Source of the DNA: Peptoniphilus_A sp022767005
GTDB taxonomy: Bacteria > Bacillota > Clostridia > Tissierellales > Peptoniphilaceae
Length of the DNA: 41,988 nucleotides
Reading direction: 5' to 3'
NCBI RefSeq assembly: GCF_050315115.1
Contig: NZ_JBNPOJ010000015.1
Span: 1 to 41,988 of the forward strand
Under the pieces are notes generated by a model. It worked only from the letters and a program-made list of their open reading frames with translations. It searched no databases and was not told where the DNA came from. A program made the position numbers and the translations under genes. Shown piece after piece: positions 8,372 through 16,840 of this stretch. Position 1 is the first letter of the stretch, and every line of letters starts with the position of its first letter.

Positions 8372-9010
8372 ATGGTGTTTAGTTTGGAAGTATTAAATAC
8401 GAAAGAAAAAATTATAGAAAGTGGTAAGAAACAGTTTTTAGAAATAGGATTTGAGAATGCAAATTTAAGAAGAATTTGTAAAGATGCAGGTGTAACAACG
8501 GGAGCGTTTTATAAATATTTTTCTAATAAAGAAGAATTATTTGAGTCAATGGTGGGACAACTTGCTTATGACATTCTTAATTTGTATAAAAAATATAAAG
8601 ACAAGAGTTTTATTAAGTATAATTCAGATTGCCCTATTAGCGAGAAAATAATATTAGAAATCATAAAACTGAAAGAAGAAGCTTCAATTCGTTCTGTATC
8701 ATATTTTTATGATAATAAAGAAAATTTTCAATTGTTAGTATTTTCATCTTACGGGACTAAATATGAAAATTTTATTGAAAAAATTGTAGGCTTTGAAGAT
8801 GATAATCATAAAAAGATTTTAAATATGATTCATAAAGACGGTTATAAGAGCGTTATTACAGATGAAGGTCTGCATCTTATTAATCATGCTTATATTTATG
8901 CTCTTGCGGAATTAGTTGTTCATTCTAATACTAAAGAACAAGCCATGCAAAATGCAAAAATTATATCTAGTTTCTTCAATGATGGTTGGAAAAAAATGCG
9001 AGGTTTATAA
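8372..9010 (+). CDS. TetR-family transcriptional regulator (cassette 2)
   Basis: A 212-residue protein with the TetR helix-turn-helix at about residues 10-60 (KKQFLEIGFENANLRRICKDAGVTTGAFYKYFSNKEEL is the diagnostic region, in pieces: NLRRICKDAGV, GAFYKYF). The rest is an all-helical ligand-binding domain without recognisable specificity. It is the first gene of cassette 2 and is separated by 53 bases from the ABC pair. Matching palindromes at its own promoter and just upstream of the ABC genes suggest it represses both. The ATG at 8372 lacks a strong ribosome binding site; the ATG at 8365 is in another frame, and the in-frame TTG a few codons downstream is an alternative. Confidence 0.85.
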   Translation: MVFSLEVLNTKEKIIESGKKQFLEIGFENANLRRICKDAGVTTGAFYKYFSNKEELFESMVGQLAYDILNLYKKYKDKSFIKYNSDCPISEKIILEIIKLKEEASIRSVSYFYDNKENFQLLVFSSYGTKYENFIEKIVGFEDDNHKKILNMIHKDGYKSVITDEGLHLINHAYIYALAELVVHSNTKEQAMQNAKIISSFFNDGWKKMRGL

Positions 9011-9030
9011 CCTCAAATTTTTTAAACAAC

Positions 9031-9047
9031 AGATAACTTAGTTATCT
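9031..9047. promoter_or_regulatory. TetR operator 2, perfect 17-bp palindrome before the ABC genes
   Basis: AGATAACTTAGTTATCT is a perfect 8+1+8 palindrome 5 bases before the AAAGGAGG of the first ABC gene of cassette 2. Its half-site recurs at 8345-8352. This is a typical size for a TetR operator. No clear -35/-10 pair lies directly upstream, so it may act as a roadblock or cover a weak internal promoter. Confidence 0.7.
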
Positions 9048-9063
9048 ACAAAAGGAGGTTTTT

Positions 9064-10809
9064 ATGAAAAAAGAAAGTCCATTAAAAAGATTATGGAATT
9101 TAGCAGAAAATGAGCATAAAGAATTGCGACTCGCCATTTTGTTTGCAATTATAGGAGTAATTGGTGGAATTATACCCTTTATTTCTGCTGGCAAAATTAT
9201 CGCTGCTTTAATAGGCGATGTAAGAAAAATTGATTTTTATATTAAGTGGTTTTTGATAGGATTTATAGGTTATTTAATTAAAGTTATTTTCTATAACATA
9301 GCCTTATCCAAATCACATAAGTCTGCTTATAGTTTGTTAGAGGAGATTAGATTAAAGATATTAAAAAAGTTGCCTAAGTTATCTCTTGGAAAAGTTGTAG
9401 ATACGCCCAGCGGAAAAATAAAACAAATAATAGTTGACCAGGTAGAAAGTTTAGAAAGACCTGTTGCCCACTTAATACCTGAACTTACTGCCAATATAAT
9501 CGGACCAATACTTATTTTAATTTATTTATTTATCCTTGACTGGAGAATGGCACTATTATCGCTTGTATCTTTTCCAATAGGTATGATTTTTATGAAGAAA
9601 ATTATGAAAGGATATCCAAAGCAATTTGCTGGAGCTGTTCAAGTTGGAGGAGAGATGAACTCTTCTATTGTAGAGTACATTGAGGGAATCGAAGTAATAA
9701 AAGCTTTCAATCAAGGAGATGAACAGTATCGAAAGTTTTCTGAAAAAATAAAGGCAAATGCAAATTATTATTGCAAATGGATGAAAGATGTACAATTTTT
9801 AATGTCTATGTCAAAATCTGTTATGCCAACTACTTTACTAGCAGTGTTACCTGTAGGTTGGATATTTTTTAAAAATGGAAATTTACAAGCAGAAACATTT
9901 TTAATGGTCATAATTTTAGCCTTTAGCATTTCGGGTCTTTTAACAGAAGCAATGAATTTCGTAGATAGTTTAGCAAGAGTAGGAACTATTTTAGATTCAG
10001 TGGATAGTATTATCTTGGAAGAAGAACAAGATCATGCATCAAAGGAATTTATGTTAAAGAACTTAGATATAGAACTTAATGATTTGAGATTTTCTTATAA
10101 TAATGAAGATGAAGTAATTAAAGGCATTAGTATGTATTTAAAAGAAGGCAGTTTTAATGCTTTTGTAGGTCCTTCTGGCGGCGGCAAATCAACACTTGCT
10201 AAACTCATTGGAGCTTATTATGATCCAAGTCAAGGAGAAATAAAACTTGGGAACGTGGAATATAAAAATATTCCTCTTAAACAAATTTATAATTATATAT
10301 CTTATGTATCTCAGGACAATTTCTTATTTGATGAATCTATAAGAGAAAACATTCGAATGGGGAAATTAGGTGCAAGTGATGCAGAAGTTGAGAAAGTTGC
10401 AAAAGAATCAGGATGTCATGAATTTATTACAAACTTGGAAAAGGGATATGATACGAAAGTTGGCAGTGGTGGAGGGCACTTATCTAGTGGTGAAAGGCAG
10501 AGAATTGCAATTGCTAGAGCTATGTTAAAAAATGCACCAATTGTAATTTTAGACGAGGCAACAGCGTATATCGATCCTGAGAATGAGAGATTGGTACAAA
10601 AAGCAATATTTAAACTATTAGATGGAAAAACTGTTATTGTAATTGCTCATAGACTATCTACAATTAAAGATTCTGATCAAATCTATGTTATTAAAGACGG
10701 AAAATTAGATAGCCAAGGAAGGCATAAAGAGCTTTTAGAAAAAAGTAGTTTATATAAAGATATGTGGCTGGCACACATTGGAGCAAAAGAGGTGATTGAA
10801 AATGATTAG
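9064..10809 (+). CDS. ABC half-transporter with fused membrane and ATPase domains (cassette 2, subunit A)
   Basis: A 581-residue protein: ABC type-1 membrane domain (about 1-330), then an ATPase with Walker A GPSGGGKST, Q-loop SQDNFLFDES, signature LSSGERQR (Ser in place of the first Gly of LSGGE) and Walker B IVILDEATAYIDPENE, switch His IAHRL. The changed signature motif is a small departure that could make one of the two ATP sites of the heterodimer less active. The start follows AAAGGAGG by 5 bases. It is the positional counterpart of 777-2525 but clearly diverged in sequence, so the cassettes are old paralogs or separate acquisitions. Confidence 0.9.
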   Translation: MKKESPLKRLWNLAENEHKELRLAILFAIIGVIGGIIPFISAGKIIAALIGDVRKIDFYIKWFLIGFIGYLIKVIFYNIALSKSHKSAYSLLEEIRLKILKKLPKLSLGKVVDTPSGKIKQIIVDQVESLERPVAHLIPELTANIIGPILILIYLFILDWRMALLSLVSFPIGMIFMKKIMKGYPKQFAGAVQVGGEMNSSIVEYIEGIEVIKAFNQGDEQYRKFSEKIKANANYYCKWMKDVQFLMSMSKSVMPTTLLAVLPVGWIFFKNGNLQAETFLMVIILAFSISGLLTEAMNFVDSLARVGTILDSVDSIILEEEQDHASKEFMLKNLDIELNDLRFSYNNEDEVIKGISMYLKEGSFNAFVGPSGGGKSTLAKLIGAYYDPSQGEIKLGNVEYKNIPLKQIYNYISYVSQDNFLFDESIRENIRMGKLGASDAEVEKVAKESGCHEFITNLEKGYDTKVGSGGGHLSSGERQRIAIARAMLKNAPIVILDEATAYIDPENERLVQKAIFKLLDGKTVIVIAHRLSTIKDSDQIYVIKDGKLDSQGRHKELLEKSSLYKDMWLAHIGAKEVIEND

Positions 10810-12532
10810 TGCATTAAAAAAAATTTGGAACTTTGCAGGACAAGAAAAAAATAACATTAATAAGTCACTAGTAATTTCTTTTGTATATGCTATTTTTCAT
10901 ATATTTCAGATAAGTGCAGTATACTTTGTCCTTTTAGGAATTGTCGAAAAAAACAATTCTCTAAAACCAGGACTTTTGGCATTAATCTTTTTAATAGTAA
11001 GTATATTAGGAAGAGCTGTTACAAATTATTTTTCTCAATTAAAACAGACACACGCTTCCTATTATATGACAGCTGACAAGCGAATAGAAATAGGCAAAAA
11101 AGTTAAAAGCGTACCTATGGGATATTTTAATGAGAATAGCGAAGGGCAAGTTGTAGGAATTATGACTACAATTATGTCAGATATTGAAAATACAATTCCA
11201 ATTGTTCTTATTAATATGATGAGTGGATTTTTAAATTCTATTGTATTCACACTAATTATATTAATTTATGACAAAAGAATAGGGATAGTTGTTATTTTGA
11301 CAAGTCTTTTATATCTATATATTACATCGTTGATGGAAAGAAAATCTGCTCAGGTAGCTCCTAAACGACAAATTTCTCAAACAAAATTAGTTGAAACTAT
11401 TTTAGAGCAGATCAAAGGTATGCATATCATAAAGTCTTTCAATTTAACTGGAAAAGGAGATAAAAAGGTTCAAAATGCTATTAGAGAAAATAAAGGAGCT
11501 AATTTAAATATAGAAAAGTCTTTTACACCATATAATATGGCACAGGAATTAGTGCTTCGCATAGGTTCTATTGCAATAGGATTTTTGGCTGTATATCTTT
11601 ATTTTAACAATTCAATGAATTTAGTTGATACATTGATGTCTATTATTATTTCCTTTATGGTATTTGCACAAATTGAATCAGCAGGGTCATCAATGGCTGT
11701 TTTAAGAGTAGTAAGTTCATCCATAGATCAAGTAGAGGAGCTAAATAAAATGCCACAACTTGATATAAATGGAGAAAATATTGAAACAGAGCATATAAAT
11801 ATTGAATTTAAAAAGGTCAATTTTTCTTATGGAAATAAGAAAATTATAAAGGATTTAAGTTTGTTGATTAAGGAAAATACGACGACAGCAATTATTGGAC
11901 CATCTGGGTCTGGAAAGACGACGCTATGTAATTTAATTGCTAGATTTTGGGATGTCAACTCTGGTCAAATTTTGCTAGGAGGAAGAAATATTAAGGATTA
12001 TAGTTTAGAGTCTTTAATGAATAAAATTTCTATGGTATTTCAAAAGGTGTATTTATTCGAAGATACCATAGAAAACAATATTAAATTTGGTAATCAAGAA
12101 GCTAGTCACGATGAGGTTATAGAAGCAGCGAAGAAAGCTTGCTGTCATGATTTCATAATGAAATTGCCAGATGCTTATCAGACTATGGTTGGTGAAGGAG
12201 GAGCTAATTTGTCCGGTGGTGAAAAACAAAGGATTTCTATTGCCAGGGCAATGTTAAAAAATGCACCAATTGTAATTTTAGATGAAGCAACTGCAAATGT
12301 TGATCCAGAAAATGAGGACAAATTGCAAAAAGCAATTAATGCCTTAATGAAGGAAAAAACCGTAATTATGATAGCTCATAGATTAAAAACTGTACAAAAT
12401 GCTGATCAAATTATTGTACTAGATAGAGGAGAGATTGTAGAAAAAGGAAATCATGAAGGATTATTAGAAAAAAAAGGGTTGTATTATGACTTTATAAAAA
12501 TAAGAGAAGAAACAGAAAATTGGAAATTATAA
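10802..12532 (+). CDS. ABC half-transporter with fused membrane and ATPase domains (cassette 2, subunit B)
   Basis: About 576 residues from the ATG at 10802. I prefer this start to the TTG at 10796 because AGAGGTG lies 7 bases before the ATG but almost touches the TTG. It overlaps the preceding gene by 8 bases. The membrane domain is followed by an ATPase with Walker A GPSGSGKTT, Q-loop FQKVYLFEDT, signature LSGGEKQR, Walker B IVILDEATANVDPENE and IAHRL. The Walker B region shares a long nearly identical DNA stretch with subunit A (around 10525 and 12250), which may reflect conversion between the two genes. Presumed heterodimer partner of subunit A. Confidence 0.9.
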   Translation: MISALKKIWNFAGQEKNNINKSLVISFVYAIFHIFQISAVYFVLLGIVEKNNSLKPGLLALIFLIVSILGRAVTNYFSQLKQTHASYYMTADKRIEIGKKVKSVPMGYFNENSEGQVVGIMTTIMSDIENTIPIVLINMMSGFLNSIVFTLIILIYDKRIGIVVILTSLLYLYITSLMERKSAQVAPKRQISQTKLVETILEQIKGMHIIKSFNLTGKGDKKVQNAIRENKGANLNIEKSFTPYNMAQELVLRIGSIAIGFLAVYLYFNNSMNLVDTLMSIIISFMVFAQIESAGSSMAVLRVVSSSIDQVEELNKMPQLDINGENIETEHINIEFKKVNFSYGNKKIIKDLSLLIKENTTTAIIGPSGSGKTTLCNLIARFWDVNSGQILLGGRNIKDYSLESLMNKISMVFQKVYLFEDTIENNIKFGNQEASHDEVIEAAKKACCHDFIMKLPDAYQTMVGEGGANLSGGEKQRISIARAMLKNAPIVILDEATANVDPENEDKLQKAINALMKEKTVIMIAHRLKTVQNADQIIVLDRGEIVEKGNHEGLLEKKGLYYDFIKIREETENWKL

Positions 12533-12545
12533 GGAGGATTATAAA

Positions 12546-13136
12546 ATGAAATTAAAAGATGTGGTAAAAATTATAGTATTTTCCATTATAGGATTTGTTT
12601 TAACAATGGGATTAGGTTATGCTACAGGAATGTTGGGAGTTGCACCAAGTTTGTATATATCATGTGCCTTTGCAACTATTATTGGAGCACCAGTATTTGT
12701 AATATTATCTAGATCAGTAGGTAAAAGAGGAGTTGCTTTTGTTTATTTCTTTCTAATTGGAGTGTACTATACTTTATTGATGGGAATGTGGCCAATCCTT
12801 ATTATTAATATAGTAGCAGGCATATTAGCTGAACTTGTTATGGGAAGAGAAGTAAATTATAGAGCAGCAAATAAAAGAGCTGGTTATGCTTATGGAGTTG
12901 GTATGTTCATTTATTCATTTCATGCTATGGTTATAACTTATTTCTTTGGAACTAATCCTTCCATAGTAAAAATGATGACACCTGAATATATTTCATTTTT
13001 AAAAAATTTCTATACACCAATTAACATAGGTATATGTGATTTGATTTCAGTGATAGCATCTCTAATTGGAGCCAGCTTTGGGAATTACATTTATGAAAAA
13101 TTTTTCGCAAGTAAAACCAAGAAAAGCAATTTGTAA
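12546..13136 (+). CDS. ECF transporter S component, MptD-like family (cassette 2)
   Basis: A 196-residue hydrophobic protein with about six membrane helices and the family-like IIGAPVFVILSRSVGKRG loop, in the same position as the S gene of cassette 1. It should bind the substrate and dock on the EcfT of this cassette. AAGGAGG stands 9 bases before the ATG. The divergence from 4253-4834 in loops suggests a related but not identical ligand. The last residues KTKKSNL precede a closely packed EcfT gene. Confidence 0.8.
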   Translation: MKLKDVVKIIVFSIIGFVLTMGLGYATGMLGVAPSLYISCAFATIIGAPVFVILSRSVGKRGVAFVYFFLIGVYYTLLMGMWPILIINIVAGILAELVMGREVNYRAANKRAGYAYGVGMFIYSFHAMVITYFFGTNPSIVKMMTPEYISFLKNFYTPINIGICDLISVIASLIGASFGNYIYEKFFASKTKKSNL

Positions 13137-13137
13137 A

Positions 13138-13827
13138 GTGAATAAAGAAACCAAAAAAAATGTTAGAATTAACCCAAAAACAATATTTGGGCTAATTCTC
13201 ATTTTTTCAATAATTTTATTAATAGGATCTACAAATGTATATTATATATGTTTAATTGTAAGTTTTTTGTGCTTAGCTAGCACATCTATAAAGTACGCAC
13301 TTAATTTTTTAATAGGCATAGCTACTATATATTTTTTGTCAAGAGGCTTAGAATACATTTCTGGTGGAATTTTTGTAGGGTCTATATACTCAATGCTAAA
13401 AATAGGATTAAGACTTTCACCTATATTTATTTTGGCTAAGATTATATCTTTTTATAGCACATCTTACCTTATCGCAGTATTAAGAAGCATGGGGATAAAA
13501 GGAAACTTAAATATTGCTGTGGCACTTTTGTTTAGATTGCTTCCAGAAATAAAAATAAGACTTGGTGAAATTAAAGAAGGACTAAAAATTAGAGGCTTTA
13601 AAGTAAGCATATTTCATCCTATAAAGGCATTTGAATTGTATTTTGTACCACTCCTATACAAATGTATGCATATTAGTGATACTTTAACCTGCTCAATACT
13701 CACAAAGGGAATTGAGTATGATGGCGAAAAATCAAGTTTTCATGAGATAAGTTTTAGTAAATTTGATTCTTTGCTTTGGATATTAGGAATTATTTTATTG
13801 GGAGTAACGATATGGGAACTATTTTAG
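13138..13827 (+). CDS. ECF transporter transmembrane subunit EcfT (cassette 2)
   Basis: About 229 residues from a GTG one base after the stop of the S gene. Earlier in-frame starts exist at 13093 and 13066 (ATG), but they would run back into the S gene and add a charged, non-conserved leader. Membrane helices are followed by the coupling segments LPEIKIRLGEIKEGLKIRG and SILTKGIEYDGEKSS, then a final helix ending WELF. Bases 13552-13663 recur at 7851-7962. The end overlaps the preferred start of the ATPase gene by 16 bases. Confidence 0.8.
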   Translation: MNKETKKNVRINPKTIFGLILIFSIILLIGSTNVYYICLIVSFLCLASTSIKYALNFLIGIATIYFLSRGLEYISGGIFVGSIYSMLKIGLRLSPIFILAKIISFYSTSYLIAVLRSMGIKGNLNIAVALLFRLLPEIKIRLGEIKEGLKIRGFKVSIFHPIKAFELYFVPLLYKCMHISDTLTCSILTKGIEYDGEKSSFHEISFSKFDSLLWILGIILLGVTIWELF

Positions 13828-15236
13828 AAGTTGATTTAAAATCTTTTGCCTATGATGAAGATAATATATTAGAAAACATAAATTTAAAGATAGAAAAGGG
13901 AGAGATTATATTATTAACAGGAAATTCTGGCTGTGGTAAATCAACTTTGTTACGTCTAATGAATGGTCTTATTCCAGAATTTTATGAGGGTAAATTAATA
14001 GGAGAGATTAAATTAAAGGGAAAACTGTTAAGCAAATACAAGAAGGGTGAACTGGCTAAATATATTGGCAATGTTTTTCAAAATCCAAAAGATCAATTCT
14101 TTTGTACAATAGTCGAAGATGAGATTGCCTTAGTTGGCGAAAATATGGGAATGCCTAGACATGAGTTAATAAAAAGAGTTGACGAAGTATTAGATTTATT
14201 AGAAATTGAGCATTTGAGATATAAATCTATTTTCGATTTATCGGGAGGAGAAAGGCAAAAAGTGGCAATAGCTTGTACTCTAGTTTATGATACAGACTTG
14301 ATATTTTTTGATGAGCCATCATCTAGTTTAGATTATAAAAGTATTGAAAACTTAAAGGAAATTTTTTGTATTCTCAAAAATTTAGGAAAAACAATTGTTG
14401 TAGCAGACCATAGAATTTATTACTTAAAAAGCTTATATGACCGCCTTATACTTATGGAAAGAGGTGAGATAAAGTCAATTTATAAAAATGGAGAGTTAAG
14501 GCCTGAAATGTGTTCTGGTTTAGGATTAAGAGTCTTAGATGAAGGATTTTTAAAAGCAGAAAAAAATCCAATATATACCAAAAATGTCATAGAATTTAAT
14601 AACATAAAAGTTATGCAAAACAAAGAAAAAATTATGAATGAAGTTTCCTTTTCACTACGAGAAGGGGAAGTAATGGGAATAATAGGAAAGAATGGAACTG
14701 GAAAAACAACTTTAGCTAGGACAATAACAGGGTTAACTGGAAAAAAACAAAATACAAATCTTGGTCTAAATGAAAAAGAAAGATTAAAAAATTCATATTA
14801 TGTACAGCAAGATGTTGATTCACAAATATTTTTAGATACAGTTGAAAATGAACTATTAATAACAAGTAAAAATCAGGATAAGAATTTAATCAAAAGACTT
14901 CTGAAAACATTTGGGCTTTGGGAAGAAAGAATTTCTCATCCTCAAAAACTTTCAGGTGGACAAAAACAGAGACTAGCTGTTATTACTGCACTTTTATCAG
15001 GAAGAGAACTAATAATTTTAGATGAGCCTACAGCAGGGTTAGATTATAGAAATATGGAAGTTATGGCAAACTTACTAAATGAATTTTCAAAAAGATTTCC
15101 TATAATAATTATAACTCATGACACGGAACTTTTGTTTAAGTGTTGCCATTATGTTTTACTTCTTGACAAAAACACAAATAATAAAATAAAAGTTAAAGGT
15201 AATGAGTGTAAAATATTTGAATTTATAAAAGCTTAA
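13812..15236 (+). CDS. ECF transporter ATPase with two ATP-binding domains (cassette 2)
   Basis: About 474 residues from the ATG at 13812, chosen because GGGAG lies 8 bases upstream; the frame is open back to 13776 but that start has no ribosome binding site. Domain 1 has Walker A GNSGCGKST, LSGGERQK and Walker B LIFFDEPSSSLD; domain 2 has GKNGTGKTT, LSGGQKQR and LIILDEPTAGLD. The fused design is the same as in cassette 1 (5523-6923). It powers the EcfT/S pair encoded just upstream. No terminator is obvious immediately after the stop. Confidence 0.9.
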   Translation: MGTILEVDLKSFAYDEDNILENINLKIEKGEIILLTGNSGCGKSTLLRLMNGLIPEFYEGKLIGEIKLKGKLLSKYKKGELAKYIGNVFQNPKDQFFCTIVEDEIALVGENMGMPRHELIKRVDEVLDLLEIEHLRYKSIFDLSGGERQKVAIACTLVYDTDLIFFDEPSSSLDYKSIENLKEIFCILKNLGKTIVVADHRIYYLKSLYDRLILMERGEIKSIYKNGELRPEMCSGLGLRVLDEGFLKAEKNPIYTKNVIEFNNIKVMQNKEKIMNEVSFSLREGEVMGIIGKNGTGKTTLARTITGLTGKKQNTNLGLNEKERLKNSYYVQQDVDSQIFLDTVENELLITSKNQDKNLIKRLLKTFGLWEERISHPQKLSGGQKQRLAVITALLSGRELIILDEPTAGLDYRNMEVMANLLNEFSKRFPIIIITHDTELLFKCCHYVLLLDKNTNNKIKVKGNECKIFEFIKA

Positions 15237-15545
15237 AAGATATTTTATGATTTGCTTGTAATAAAAAATAATTTTGTTTGTGTATTTCCAAGGGAGTGTA
15301 AATTGGAAGAAAAAATATTATTTATGAATTCAATTCTTCAAATCCAGAATATTCAAATATCCAAGGATCACATCTTTATTTCTACTAATATTAGTGGAAC
15401 ATTGTTTTTCTATTTCTAACTTATCTTTGTTAAAGATTAGTATTGTAAAAGCTATTTTCATAGAAAAAAGTAATAATGACTTTAAACACAAAAAAATAGC
15501 AACAAATATGATTTTGTCAGTTTTTAATGGAAAATACAAGTATAT
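15237..15545. other. Gene-free stretch after cassette 2
   Basis: About 310 AT-rich bases. A 73-codon frame exists on the - strand (15330-15551), but it has no ribosome binding site or family resemblance and I do not accept it. Short open patches on the + strand give no recognisable protein. It is probably decayed sequence. Confidence 0.5.
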
Positions 15546-15574
15546 TTGCAATCTATAAGGGAATACGTTATACT
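15546..15574 (+). promoter_or_regulatory. Intact promoter in front of a dead regulator gene
   Basis: TTGCAA (15546-15551), exactly 17 bases and TATACT (15569-15574), followed 15 bases later by an AGGAAGG ribosome binding site. It would transcribe the XRE remnant below. Confidence 0.5.
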
Positions 15575-15603
15575 AATCTTGAATTAAGATAGGAAGGTTT
15601 AAA

Positions 15604-15780
15604 ATGTTTTGAAAATGGAATAAAACAAATTATGAAAGAGAGGGGATTAACTTAACAACAAATAACTAATGAGCTTAGTGTAAGATAATACATTAGTATT
15701 TTATAAAGAAGAAAAGATCAAGCCACAATTCTAATAAAAGATTGGGAAAACTTTTTAAACTAAAGATAAATATTTTTCTA
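15604..15780 (+). pseudogene. Decayed XRE-type (Cro/CI) regulator
   Basis: After an AGGAAGG and ATG, a one-base surplus in the T run at 15607-15610 shifts the frame; the corrected reading is FENGIKQIMKERGLT-stop-QQITNELSVR-stop-YISIL-stop-RRKDQ. This is the helix-turn-helix of an XRE regulator (compare the common TQQQIANELGVSRQYISxLERGK). At least two of the three TAA stops stand where CAA (Gln) is expected, so C-to-T changes may have killed it. The remainder dissolves into stops. Its target genes are unknown; the neighbouring exporter is possible. Confidence 0.6.
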
Positions 15781-15822
15781 GGATTTGGGAATTGCAAAAA
15801 ATTTTAATGTTGTTTTAAGAAT

Positions 15823-16034
15823 ATGAAATATTTGAAAAAACAATATCTAGCTATGATGTATTTGAAAAAAAGTGATAAAGGTGCAATGTCAGCTAAAATA
15901 TTAAAACTACAAGAAATGAGACTAATGAAAGCAAAATAGCTTCTAGAAAGTCTAGCCAAAATACTAAATTTCAATACTAGAAGTTTAGTGGTTATTGCTT
16001 TGCAGTTAGTTCTAAATGATGAAAGAAACTATTT
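15823..16034 (+). pseudogene. Unidentified coding remnant
   Basis: From ATG 15823 a 38-residue Lys/Met-rich frame ends in TAG at 15937; the same frame then stays open for about 30 more residues (LLESLAKILNFNTRSLVVIA onward). It looks like a short gene broken by one stop codon, but I do not recognise a family. It could equally be chance. Confidence 0.25.
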
Positions 16035-16039
16035 AAAAA

Positions 16040-16086
16040 TAAGGCCTCTTTTAAATTAATTATAATTTTAGGAGGTCTTATTTCTT
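16040..16086 (+). terminator. Hairpin with T run before the BceAB-like genes
   Basis: TAAGGCCTC (16040-16048) pairs with GAGGTCTTA (16072-16080) with one G-U pair, followed by TTTCTT. It can end transcripts of the upstream remnants, or act as an attenuator for the exporter genes starting 20 bases later. Confidence 0.5.
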
Positions 16087-16104
16087 ATAACGGGAGATGA
16101 TTCT

Positions 16105-16833
16105 ATGGAGGTTATTAAAGTAAAAAACCTTTACCACACTTTTGATGGAAAAAATTTTATTTTAAAAGACATATCTTTATCATTGAAAAAAGCTGAATCA
16201 ATAGCGATTATGGGACCTTCTGGTTCAGGGAAGTCTACACTTCTTTATTGTTTATGTGGCATGATAAAGGCTAGTAGTGGAGAGATTTTATTTTTAAACA
16301 AAGATATTAGGACACTTTCCACGAAAAAGTTAAATGAACTGTATAGGAAAAATTTTGACTTTATCTTTCAAGATGTTAATTTAATTCCTGTTTTAAATGT
16401 AGAAGAAAATATTGAGCTAAAAAGCAGTCTTAACAAAAGAAAGTTAAATACAAATGAGTTAAAAGAAATTTTACATCTATTAAATTTAAGCGGTAAAGAG
16501 AAGTCTTATCCAGCAAAATTATCTGGTGGGCAACGACAAAAGGTTGCTATAGCTAGGGCTCTTTTATTTAAACCAGATCTCATTTTTGCAGACGAACCCA
16601 CAGGATCACTAGACACCAATTCATCTTATAGTGCTTTGGAGGAAATGAAGAAATTAAATGATATAGGTACAAGCACTATAGTTGTAACTCATGACCCTAA
16701 TGTAGCTATTCAAATGGATAGAGTATTATTTTTGCTTGACGGTCAGCTTCGCCAAGAAATTAACAAACCAACTATCAGCGAGATTTTAGAAATCTTTACC
16801 AAGCTTGAAGAAAACAAGAAAATAAGGGGGTAA
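16105..16833 (+). CDS. ABC transporter ATPase of a BceAB/FtsX-type exporter
   Basis: A 242-residue stand-alone ATPase: Walker A GPSGSGKST (about 37-45), Q-loop FQDVNLIP, signature LSGGQRQK, Walker B LIFADEPTGSLD and switch His VTHDP. The ADEPTG(S/N)LD form is typical of the LolD/MacB/BceA group, which works with FtsX-type permeases and often defends against membrane-active peptides. The next gene, 7 bases after the stop, is such a permease. The ribosome binding site is GGGAGATG. Because the permease is frameshifted, this ATPase may have lost its partner. Confidence 0.85.
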   Translation: MEVIKVKNLYHTFDGKNFILKDISLSLKKAESIAIMGPSGSGKSTLLYCLCGMIKASSGEILFLNKDIRTLSTKKLNELYRKNFDFIFQDVNLIPVLNVEENIELKSSLNKRKLNTNELKEILHLLNLSGKEKSYPAKLSGGQRQKVAIARALLFKPDLIFADEPTGSLDTNSSYSALEEMKKLNDIGTSTIVVTHDPNVAIQMDRVLFLLDGQLRQEINKPTISEILEIFTKLEENKKIRG

Positions 16834-16840
16834 GATTAAG

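Noticed and set aside
15330..15551. 73-codon frame on the - strand after cassette 2
   Set aside because: It has no ribosome binding site, an AT-driven composition and no recognisable motif. It lies in a region where + strand remnants are also decayed.
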